Source: an uncultured Lachnospiraceae bacterium
Lineage (GTDB): Bacteria; Bacillota; Clostridia; Lachnospirales; Lachnospiraceae
Reading direction: 5' to 3'
NCBI GenBank assembly: GCA_947068385.1
Contig: CAMTBF010000298.1
Coordinates: 1-5,013 of the forward strand
Length of the DNA stretch: 5,013 nucleotides
Shown piece after piece: positions 1-5,013 of the stretch (positions are counted from its first letter, which is position 1; each line of letters opens with the position of its first letter). The translations under genes were made by a program, and so were the position numbers. Under the pieces are notes generated by a model. It ran no database searches. It had not been told where the DNA came from and worked only from the letters and a program-made list of their open reading frames with translations.

Positions 1-594
1 GGAACCGTTGAGGACATAGCGGAAGACAATGCTGTGGTTGACGTAGGCGGAATCGGGTATAATGTCAGGATTTCCGCGGACACGGCGGCCAGGCTCCCGG
101 GCATAGGGGAGAGGGTGAAGCTGTACACCTATACCAGCGTGCGGGAGGATGCCATACAGCTCTTTGGCTTCCTGTCCAAGAACGACCTGGATATTTTTAA
201 GAAGTGCATTACGGTAAGCGGCATCGGGCCCAAGGGCGGGCTGGCCATCCTGTCCGTGCTGGATGCGGACTCCCTGCGGTTCGCCATCCTGTCGGGGGAC
301 GTGAAGTCCATCACCAAAGCGCCGGGAATCGGGGCCAGGACGGCAGAGCGGCTGATTTTGGAGCTGAAGGGCAAAATCAAGGTGGAGGACACCGCCATCG
401 GCATGGAGATCCAGGGAACACAGGCTGCGGGCGCGGCTGCGATGGACAGCCCCCAGAAGAGGGAGGCCGTGGAGGCGCTGGTGTCCCTGGGCTATGGCCA
501 GGCGGAGGCCGCCAAGGCGGTGAACGCCATCGAGGGCATCGTGGCCATGGATTCCGGGGCCGTGCTGAAGGCGGCGCTGAAGAAGATGTTCTGA
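1..594 (+). CDS. ruvA: Holliday junction branch migration protein RuvA (5' partial)
   Basis: RuvA binds the four-way Holliday junction as a tetramer and holds it for the RuvB motor and RuvC resolvase during recombinational repair in the cytoplasm. The reading frame is open from base 1 and gives 197 residues; alignment from memory with E. coli RuvA places the first visible Gly at position 7, so about six residues lie outside the window and full length is about 203, normal for the family. The OB-fold domain comes first (VDVGGIGYNV). The acidic-pin pair Glu-Asp in VREDAIQLFGF falls at full-length positions 55-56, as in E. coli. Two helix-hairpin-helix motifs follow, GIGPKGG (visible residues 74-80) and PGIGARTAERL (108-118). 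After a low-complexity Ala/Gly linker (about 129-151) comes the C-terminal RuvB-binding domain (EAVEALVSLGYGQAEAAKAV, to 197). It ends at TGA 592-594. The usual neighbour ruvB does not follow; the next genes are on the opposite strand. The identification is secure. Confidence 0.97.
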   Translation, partial: GTVEDIAEDNAVVDVGGIGYNVRISADTAARLPGIGERVKLYTYTSVREDAIQLFGFLSKNDLDIFKKCITVSGIGPKGGLAILSVLDADSLRFAILSGDVKSITKAPGIGARTAERLILELKGKIKVEDTAIGMEIQGTQAAGAAAMDSPQKREAVEALVSLGYGQAEAAKAVNAIEGIVAMDSGAVLKAALKKMF

Positions 595-609
595 ATCTTG
601 AATGCAGAA

Positions 610-643
610 AAACGGCGGCTCCGATTTCCGGGAGCCGCCGTTT
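610..643. terminator. Bidirectional rho-independent terminator between convergent units
   Basis: A perfect 13-bp inverted repeat (AAACGGCGGCTCC at 610-622, GGAGCCGCCGTTT at 631-643) encloses an 8-nt loop. It starts 15 nt after the ruvA stop and lies 62 nt past the stop of the last - strand gene. Read on the - strand, the GC stem runs into TTTTT (the five A's 608-612 on +). On the + strand the arm ends in only TTT followed by CGGG. It therefore looks stronger for the - strand operon but may serve both. Confidence 0.85.
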
Positions 644-705
644 CGGGCGTGATTACGCTTGCCTGTACGCATGTTTTCCCTTGCCGTGGTGCGGCAGACA
701 GTCCC

Positions 706-885
706 TTACTTGACGGGGGTGACAATGGGCTTGCCGTCCTGATCCACCAGTACAGTCAGCCCGGTGCCATTCGCCTTATTATGGGAAGCCATCAGGTAAT
801 TCACGCCGGTTTCCGTATCCACTATGACCTTTGCCACATTTACGATGCCCTGGTCATAAATCTCCACAAAACGTTCTTTCGCCAT
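706..885 (-). CDS. DUF6440-family small protein
   Basis: A 59-residue protein of unknown function. The pattern (MAKERF, then VIVDTETGVNYLMAS, then GTGLTVLVDQDGKPIV) matches what I recall of the DUF6440 family of about 60-residue proteins, common in Clostridia: an xVDxxTGVNYL strand pair followed by a Gly-rich segment, L(V/L)D.DGKP, and a short charged tail. It has no signal peptide, membrane helix or cysteines, so a small cytoplasmic beta-rich protein is likely. The frame remains open upstream, with in-frame ATGs at 900 and 936. The start at 885 is chosen because a strong GGAGGTG site (891-897) sits 5 nt before it, and the ATG at 900 overlaps that site. It is the last gene of the - strand block, 68 nt after the regulator stop, and is followed by the terminator. 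Its role beside an ABC exporter is unknown. The gene is near certain; the family name rests on memory of its consensus. Confidence 0.85.
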   Translation of the reverse strand: MAKERFVEIYDQGIVNVAKVIVDTETGVNYLMASHNKANGTGLTVLVDQDGKPIVTPVK

Positions 886-890
886 ACGCT

Positions 891-897
891 CACCTCC
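891..897 (-). promoter_or_regulatory. Ribosome binding site of the DUF6440 gene
   Basis: GGAGGTG on the - strand, 5 nt before the ATG at 885-883 (7 nt from the GGAGG core). It settles the start codon, because the two upstream in-frame ATGs have no comparable site. Confidence 0.8.
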
Positions 898-917
898 CAT
901 CCGTCCTATCGATTGAC

Positions 918-954
918 AAACATAACCATACCACATAAATGCAGCTATATGTTT
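918..954. repeat. Inverted repeat in the gap between regulator and DUF6440 gene
   Basis: AAACATA at 918-924 is the exact complement of TATGTTT at 948-954, with 23 nt between, in the AT-richer 68-nt gap. On the - strand the spacer and right arm carry three TATG tetramers 7 and 6 nt apart, including TGGTATGGT, which resembles an extended -10 element. No convincing -35 box lies at the right distance. It could be an operator, an internal promoter or chance; the arms are short. Confidence 0.25.
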
Positions 955-1949
955 CAAATTGCCTGAATGGGCGGAAATATTTCCTGAACGGAATGGGGAC
1001 GCGGGCCGCTGAAACCGCATCCCTCGCCTCGCAGCTCCTGAATGCGGCGGCGGGGGTGGGCACCCTCCAGCTCCATGTTGTAGCCATGGCCCTCCAGCCA
1101 GGCCAGGATTTCCTCGAACTGGCCTATGGCCTCCTGGGTCTGCCCCAGGGACGCATACAGCTCGGCTTTGGAGAACAGGCAGGAAATCTGGGAGGAATCT
1201 CTCGCATATGCCCTGTCCCAGTAGGAGAGGGCCTGGTCGTATTGTCCTGTCCGGGCGCACAGATCTCCCGCCAGGGTCAGGGCGTTTATGTCTTCGCCGT
1301 CCAGGCGGAGAGCCTCCATGGTTTCCGCACAGGCCTCCTCCAGCCGTCCCGCCCTGGAAAGGGCATAGGCGTAGGACACATGTGCCCAGGCGCAGTCCGG
1401 CTCGGCATCCCGCCATTCTTTCTGTTCCTGGATGGCTTCCTCCAGCCGTCCCAGCCACTGGTATAGATTCGTCAGCTGCTGGTGGGCGGCCATCCAGGAG
1501 AGGCTGCGATCATTGTCCCCTTTCTCGATGGCAAGATGGTAGTAACGCAAGGCCATATCGGAATCCCTGCGGGAGCGCACATGGTATAGCAGCCCGTAGT
1601 CCAGATAATCCTCTGTGGAGGCTTTCCCGCTTAAGATGACCTCCCCCAGCGCCTCTGCCGCCAGCCGGAAATCTTTCTCTGTGCCGTTTTCGTCTGTGTA
1701 GGAAGTGACTAATTCGCCCCTCTCGCCGCCATAGCCGGGATAGCGTCTGGATATCGTCCCCTGGAACAGGCTGTCGATGGTTACGCCAAAGAACCCGGCC
1801 AGGGCGGGCAGCAGCGAGATGTCAGGGGAAGTGATTCCCTGTTCCCATTTCGAGACGGCCTGGCCGGAGACGCCGAGCACCTCTCCCAGGGCCTCCTGTG
1901 ACAGGCGCTTCTGCTGGCGCAGCTTACGGATATTGTCGTTAATCGTCAT
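954..1949 (-). CDS. XRE-family helix-turn-helix regulator with C-terminal TPR domain
   Basis: A 331-residue cytoplasmic transcriptional regulator. Residues 5-62 form a Cro/C1-type (HTH_3) DNA-binding domain: IRKLRQQKRLSQEALGEVLG, then VSGQAVSKWEQGITSPD, then LLPALAGFFGVTIDSLF. After a linker (about 65-110) the rest is TPR superhelix. Four consecutive 34-residue repeats can be laid out without gaps (153-186, 187-220, 221-254, 255-288), with typical G(R/Q).(E/D)(E/Q)A turns (GRLEEAI, GRLEEAC, GQYDQAL, GQTQEAI). A degenerate repeat lies at about 113-152. The last 20 or so residues after RRRIQELRG look non-repetitive. AGGAG (1959-1963) stands 9 nt before the ATG. It begins 26 nt after the ABC gene stop, so it is probably co-transcribed with the exporter and may control it. 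XRE-TPR proteins such as the RRNPP group can sense peptides through the TPR surface; whether this one does is inference. Domain calls are firm; the target and ligand are unknown. Confidence 0.93.
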   Translation of the reverse strand: MTINDNIRKLRQQKRLSQEALGEVLGVSGQAVSKWEQGITSPDISLLPALAGFFGVTIDSLFQGTISRRYPGYGGERGELVTSYTDENGTEKDFRLAAEALGEVILSGKASTEDYLDYGLLYHVRSRRDSDMALRYYHLAIEKGDNDRSLSWMAAHQQLTNLYQWLGRLEEAIQEQKEWRDAEPDCAWAHVSYAYALSRAGRLEEACAETMEALRLDGEDINALTLAGDLCARTGQYDQALSYWDRAYARDSSQISCLFSKAELYASLGQTQEAIGQFEEILAWLEGHGYNMELEGAHPRRRIQELRGEGCGFSGPRPHSVQEIFPPIQAI

Positions 1950-1982
1950 ATTGGCATACTCCTGTCTGTTTATCGTTAACCG
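1933..1982. repeat. Direct repeat CGRTTAACGAYAA flanking the regulator start (candidate operator)
   Basis: Two 13-bp copies on the - strand, CGGTTAACGATAA (1982-1970) and CGATTAACGACAA (1945-1933), match at 11 of 13 positions and are 37 bp apart. The first spans the ABC gene stop codon and contains the palindrome GTTAAC; the second covers codons 2-6 of the regulator. The regulator's ribosome binding site and ATG lie between. Binding here could allow autoregulation. The caution is that the second copy encodes T-I-N-D-N, a common start for XRE proteins, so coding constraint could explain part of the match. Confidence 0.35.
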
Positions 1983-3607
1983 CGTGGAACATGTATGGAT
2001 ACTATATCACATGCAGAGGCCGGATGTACAGCTTTTTCTTTGTGGGAGACATAGATTGTGGCCTTTCCGGGGAGGTTCAGGATTTCCCTTACTACTTCCT
2101 GCCCTTTTTCGTCCAGATTCTCATAAGGCTCGTCCAGCAGGAGCAGGCTGCAGCTTTCCAGCCGGAGCAGCAGGCGGGCCAGCTCCACGCGCTTGATTTC
2201 ACCGCCGGAGAGCTCTGATTTTGTCCCGCCTAAATATCTGTCCGCCATTTCGGAGAGCCCAAGCCTTTCCAGCGCGGCATCCACCTGCGCCCGGCTGGCG
2301 TCCAGATTGCCGATGTGCACGTTCTCCCGGACAGAGCCGGGAAAGACATCGGGAAACTGCTGCACATATCCGATGGAATTCCTCCAATCCGCCAGATCTA
2401 TCTCTGCCAGGGGGATTCCGTCTATCTGGATTTGGCCGTTCTTCTCCGGGAACAGGCCGCAAAGGAGCTTCAGGAGAGTGGTCTTTCCGCTTCCGTTTTC
2501 CCCCTCCAGCATCATGGAGTCGTCTGGAGTGATCGCGAAATCCCGGCGGGGCATGCCGCTCCCCGCGCCGGGGTAGGTGTAGGACAGATTCCGGAACGAC
2601 AGGCACCGCCAGTCTTGTATCCGCTGTCCTCCTGTGCGCTCCGGGCGGCAAAGCAATGTCTCCATCCGTGCCTGCTGTGCGCCGAAGCCCCTGAGGGCCT
2701 GAAGATTGGTGAGGATGCTCTCCGCCATGACCCGCATCTGTATCACCAGAAAATAGATTGTGACGAAATCTCCGGCACCGAGGATGTCCTTTTCCACCAG
2801 GCGCAGCCCGTAGAGCAGGGAAACCAGAAAAAGAGAAAGCACCAGCCCTCTTTGGATGCAGTCCATCGCCGCGTTCAAATTTGCTTCAGGCTTTTCAGTC
2901 TCCCTGTGGAATCGCCGAAAGCGCTCCCGCATCCGCTTTGGCAGACTCGCTGTGCAGCCATAAGACATCCAGAAAGAATGGGCCCGCACCAATGCCGTCT
3001 GCCTTGCCTTTCCCTCATTCTGCCAGTCCTGCCTGGCATCCAGAAAGCGATTGTCCCATTTCCGGAGAAAGAAGCGGATCAGGATGGACAGCCCTATGCC
3101 TGCTGTCAAAAGAAGCGCCAGCCTCCTGTCTCTTTGCAGCAAAGAGGACAGGGCCGCCAGGAATACCGTGGTGTCCGCCAGAAGCCTGACCGGAATCAGG
3201 ACGGCCATCTGTACATATTTCATGGGATCCGAGGAGGTTCTGGCGGCCCATTCATCTGACTGGCAGGATAGGAAACCCTCATAGTCCTTTCGGAAGACAG
3301 AATCCGCCACAGACATCTCATAGCGCAGATTTTTACAGAATATGACGATATTCGTCAGGAAATCCGCGGCCGGCATCAGAATCAGGGAGAACAGGAAAGC
3401 CAGCCCAAGCTTCAGGAACAGGCCGCTGCCCGCCAGGCTGCCTTTTTGGTACAGCAGTAAATCCAGAATCTGGCCCAGCAGTCCGGAGGTGTACACCCCG
3501 ATGAAGCGATAGTAGAAGTAGCTCAGATAGAGGGGCAGCACCGCGGGCCACATGATCTTCCAGATGCCCTTGAAAATCCCCAAATGGATCTCATTTTTCC
3601 TGGACAT
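1976..3607 (-). CDS. ABC exporter half-transporter (transmembrane domain fused to ATPase)
   Basis: A 543-residue membrane protein with the usual exporter layout, six helices then an ATPase. Hydrophobic segments lie at about 18-38, 62-90, 136-158, 162-181, 250-272 and 278-302. The nucleotide-binding domain runs from about 335: A-loop aromatic in SYTYPG (Tyr345), Walker A GENGSGKT (369-376), Q-loop YVQQ (Gln416/417), signature LSGGE (466-470), Walker B LLLLDE (Asp492, Glu493) and H-loop His522 in YVSHKE. All catalytic residues are present, so it should hydrolyse ATP. The ATG at 3607 has AAAGGAGGG (3623-3615) before it, which lies inside the previous gene; the two genes overlap by 17 nt, implying translational coupling and matched amounts, as expected for a heterodimer. 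There is no N-terminal peptidase domain, so nothing indicates leader cleavage. The substrate is unknown; peptide, lipid or drug export all fit. The family is certain, the specificity is not. Confidence 0.95.
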   Translation of the reverse strand: MSRKNEIHLGIFKGIWKIMWPAVLPLYLSYFYYRFIGVYTSGLLGQILDLLLYQKGSLAGSGLFLKLGLAFLFSLILMPAADFLTNIVIFCKNLRYEMSVADSVFRKDYEGFLSCQSDEWAARTSSDPMKYVQMAVLIPVRLLADTTVFLAALSSLLQRDRRLALLLTAGIGLSILIRFFLRKWDNRFLDARQDWQNEGKARQTALVRAHSFWMSYGCTASLPKRMRERFRRFHRETEKPEANLNAAMDCIQRGLVLSLFLVSLLYGLRLVEKDILGAGDFVTIYFLVIQMRVMAESILTNLQALRGFGAQQARMETLLCRPERTGGQRIQDWRCLSFRNLSYTYPGAGSGMPRRDFAITPDDSMMLEGENGSGKTTLLKLLCGLFPEKNGQIQIDGIPLAEIDLADWRNSIGYVQQFPDVFPGSVRENVHIGNLDASRAQVDAALERLGLSEMADRYLGGTKSELSGGEIKRVELARLLLRLESCSLLLLDEPYENLDEKGQEVVREILNLPGKATIYVSHKEKAVHPASACDIVSIHVPRG

Positions 3608-4949
3608 GTACCAGCCCTCCTTTCACATAGATGCTGCCGGATGCCAGGTCGTCGTAAAGCGGGGTATGGGTCGCCAGCAACACGGGGCGGGACTCTCTTT
3701 TCAACAGTTTCCGCAGACATTCCATGCCCGGCTGATCCAGAGAGGCCTCCGGCTCGTCCAGCAGCAGGAGCCCGCTTTCCTTTGACAGAGCCAAGGCCAG
3801 CGCGATTTTCTTCTGCTGGCCGCCGGAAAGTTCGTTCAAGGGCCTGTCAAGGAGATTGGAATCCACCCCGAACCCAGTGAGACATATCTGTAGTCTATCG
3901 GCATCAAGAGTCCCCTCCGGAATCATTTCCAGCAATTGCCGGAGGGAGTCGGAGATTGGCAGATACATCTGCGGGCACCATCCTGTCAGCCGGAGCAGCG
4001 TTTCGCGGGAAAGTGGATTCGGATTCGCATCCTGTAGAATCCGGGCAGAACTAAGCCGGCTGCCGTTCAGGATGGAGAAGAGGGTGGACTTTCCGGAGCC
4101 GTTGGGGCCCTTTACCAGCCATATCCCTTTCCCGGGCAGATTCATCTCCAGGCTACCGTAAGGGTCGGAGAGAGCGTCATGGGGTTTGAACATCTGGAGA
4201 ATCCGCTCCCACGCGGCCCTACAGGTTCCGTGTTCTGCCTTGAGTTTTCCCAGCACAGCTATATACTGATAGAAAGCAGACGACAGGACGTATCCCTCTA
4301 TCAGCACCGACACAGGGCAGCTGCCGCTCGCGGCCAGCAGGGAGCCTGCCAGCAGAAAGCCCAGCTGCTGTACCAGGGCCGCGCCGGAGTACAGGGCTGA
4401 CTGGATGCTGGAGGTGCCTGCCGCCCGTTCGCCGATTTTGCAGAATTCCCGCTGCCTTTGCCGGTAGTGCTCCAAAAACCACGGGCGGAGGTTCAGCATT
4501 TTGATGGTGAGCATTCCGGACAGGCCGGATATCAGCTCCTGTCTGACCTTTTCTTCCTCCTGTCCTGCGCGGATATAGTTCTGCACCAGATACTTCTCCG
4601 TGATGAGCGGGGGCAGGGACTGGATCAGGCCGAATGCTAGGAGCAGCCCCACTATCCACAGGCCCCGCTCTTTTTGGGCCAGCAGGACAGAATAGAGGAT
4701 GATTCCCGCCACAGCCTGGACTGCTCCGGGCAGCTTCTCCGTATAGAAGCCCACGCATTCGGGGAGGTCTTTCTCACAGAGGATAGAAAGCTTGCCCTCG
4801 CTGTCCGGGTGTAGCGGTGTCTCCAGGTATCTGGAGTACAGGGTGCATTCCAGCTCATTGGTCCTGCGCTGACGGTACGGCATCCAGAACCGCCCTTTGA
4901 CATAGGCGCACGAAAGCTGCAGCGCGAACAAGACACCCAGCTTTTCCAC
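3591..4949 (-). CDS. ABC exporter half-transporter, N-terminally short
   Basis: A 452-residue partner of the downstream ABC protein. The ATPase domain has Walker A GPNGSGKS (281-288), Q-loop WCPQ (Gln327), signature LSGGQ (374-378), Walker B LLLLDE (Asp398, Glu399) and H-loop His428 (ATHTP). The segment before Walker A is short: the only candidate A-loop aromatic, Tyr264, is 17 residues ahead, against 24 in the partner. Helices are visible at about 75-93, 96-116, 183-208 and 212-235, plus a partial one at 2-18. Lined up with the partner (Tyr38 here against Phe105 there), about 67 residues including helix 1 are missing. The start used is GTG 4949-4947 with AGAGGG (4964-4959) 9 nt upstream; an in-frame TAA lies just ten codons before it. 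Either the gene truly starts here and is truncated, or a frameshift hides a 5' part running off the window (see findings). It overlaps the next gene by 17 nt. The family is certain; the start and intactness are doubtful. Confidence 0.85.
   Translation of the reverse strand: MEKLGVLFALQLSCAYVKGRFWMPYRQRRTNELECTLYSRYLETPLHPDSEGKLSILCEKDLPECVGFYTEKLPGAVQAVAGIILYSVLLAQKERGLWIVGLLLAFGLIQSLPPLITEKYLVQNYIRAGQEEEKVRQELISGLSGMLTIKMLNLRPWFLEHYRQRQREFCKIGERAAGTSSIQSALYSGAALVQQLGFLLAGSLLAASGSCPVSVLIEGYVLSSAFYQYIAVLGKLKAEHGTCRAAWERILQMFKPHDALSDPYGSLEMNLPGKGIWLVKGPNGSGKSTLFSILNGSRLSSARILQDANPNPLSRETLLRLTGWCPQMYLPISDSLRQLLEMIPEGTLDADRLQICLTGFGVDSNLLDRPLNELSGGQQKKIALALALSKESGLLLLDEPEASLDQPGMECLRKLLKRESRPVLLATHTPLYDDLASGSIYVKGGLVHVQEK
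3615..3623 (-). promoter_or_regulatory. Ribosome binding site of the second ABC gene, inside the first
   Basis: AAAGGAGGG on the - strand, 8 nt (from GGAGG) before the ATG at 3607-3605. It lies within the last codons of the preceding ABC gene (Lys-Gly-Gly), which ends 17 nt into the second gene, so ribosomes finishing the first gene deliver straight onto the second. Confidence 0.8.
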
Positions 4950-5013
4950 GATGAGGAGCCCTCTTTTGTTATAAATATATTAGCTAACTCACTCTTTATT
5001 CCGTCATTATTTT
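4950..5013 (-). promoter_or_regulatory. AT-rich leader of the ABC operon, or displaced 5' coding remnant
   Basis: By hand count about 13 of the 53 bases at 4961-5013 are G or C, a sharp drop from the GC-rich genes. On the - strand it holds AGAGGG (4964-4959) and A/T-rich hexamers such as TATAAC and GCTAAT. ATGACG lies 17 nt before GCTAAT, which makes a poor but possible promoter. The palindrome TTAGCTAA is at 4980-4987. The alternative reading is coding: one frame is open across the whole segment and encodes a plausible extension of the ABC protein (see findings). The window edge prevents a decision. Confidence 0.35.

Noticed and set aside
682..696. Second small hairpin (TGCCG/CGGCA) after the DUF6440 stop
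   Set aside because: It has only a 5-bp stem with no T-run; the nearby 13-bp hairpin explains termination.
913..940. + strand promoter: perfect TTGACA (913-918) with CATAAA 15 nt downstream
   Set aside because: The spacing is short and the -10 is poor. It would drive only antisense RNA into the regulator gene, and there is no further support.
598..966. 122-codon + strand open frame after ruvA
   Set aside because: It runs through the terminator hairpin and is antisense to the DUF6440 gene, with no ribosome binding site worth noting.
706..1458. 250-codon extended - strand frame containing the DUF6440 sequence
   Set aside because: The upstream part is out of frame with, and overlaps, the TPR regulator. 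Only the last 59 codons carry family-like sequence, and the strong ribosome binding site points to the start at 885.
939..1466. 175-codon + strand open frame opposite the regulator gene
   Set aside because: It is antisense to a gene with clear HTH and TPR motifs, shows no recognisable domain, and such frames are common opposite GC-rich genes.
2315..3259. 314-codon + strand open frame opposite the second ABC gene
   Set aside because: It is a shadow of the ABC protein. Its composition is rich in Gln, His, Pro and Arg without domain motifs, and the - strand frame has every ABC signature.

Overview
The window is GC-rich and densely coded, and looks like chromosomal DNA of a Firmicute. A Clostridia/Lachnospiraceae-type host is most likely. 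This rests on the style of the RuvA sequence, strong GGAGG-type ribosome binding sites, a DUF6440-type small protein and an XRE-TPR regulator beside ABC exporter genes. The host assignment is inference from the sequence alone.

Layout: the left end (1-594, + strand) holds ruvA, missing only about six N-terminal codons at the window edge. A 13-bp GC-rich hairpin (610-643) follows and separates ruvA from a convergent block of four genes on the - strand. In transcription order, right to left, these are: an ABC exporter half-transporter with a GTG start and a shortened N-terminus (4949-3591); a second, full-length ABC half-transporter (3607-1976), overlapping the first by 17 nt; an HTH-XRE/TPR regulator (1949-954), 26 nt downstream; and a 59-residue DUF6440-type protein (885-706), 68 nt further on. 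Every one of these genes has a recognisable Shine-Dalgarno sequence, and no terminator is visible between them, so they are probably one operon ending at the hairpin.

The two ABC proteins are most likely partners of a heterodimeric exporter, with transcription overseen by the HTH-TPR protein; the substrate cannot be read from the sequence. The points most worth a second look are the right edge, a near-identical 13-bp direct repeat flanking the start of the regulator gene, and the separation of ruvA from the ruvB that usually follows it. At the right edge the first ABC gene lacks transmembrane helix 1 compared with its partner. The AT-rich DNA just upstream is open in another frame and reads like the missing piece. 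No RNA genes, CRISPR arrays, insertion sequences or phage genes were seen.
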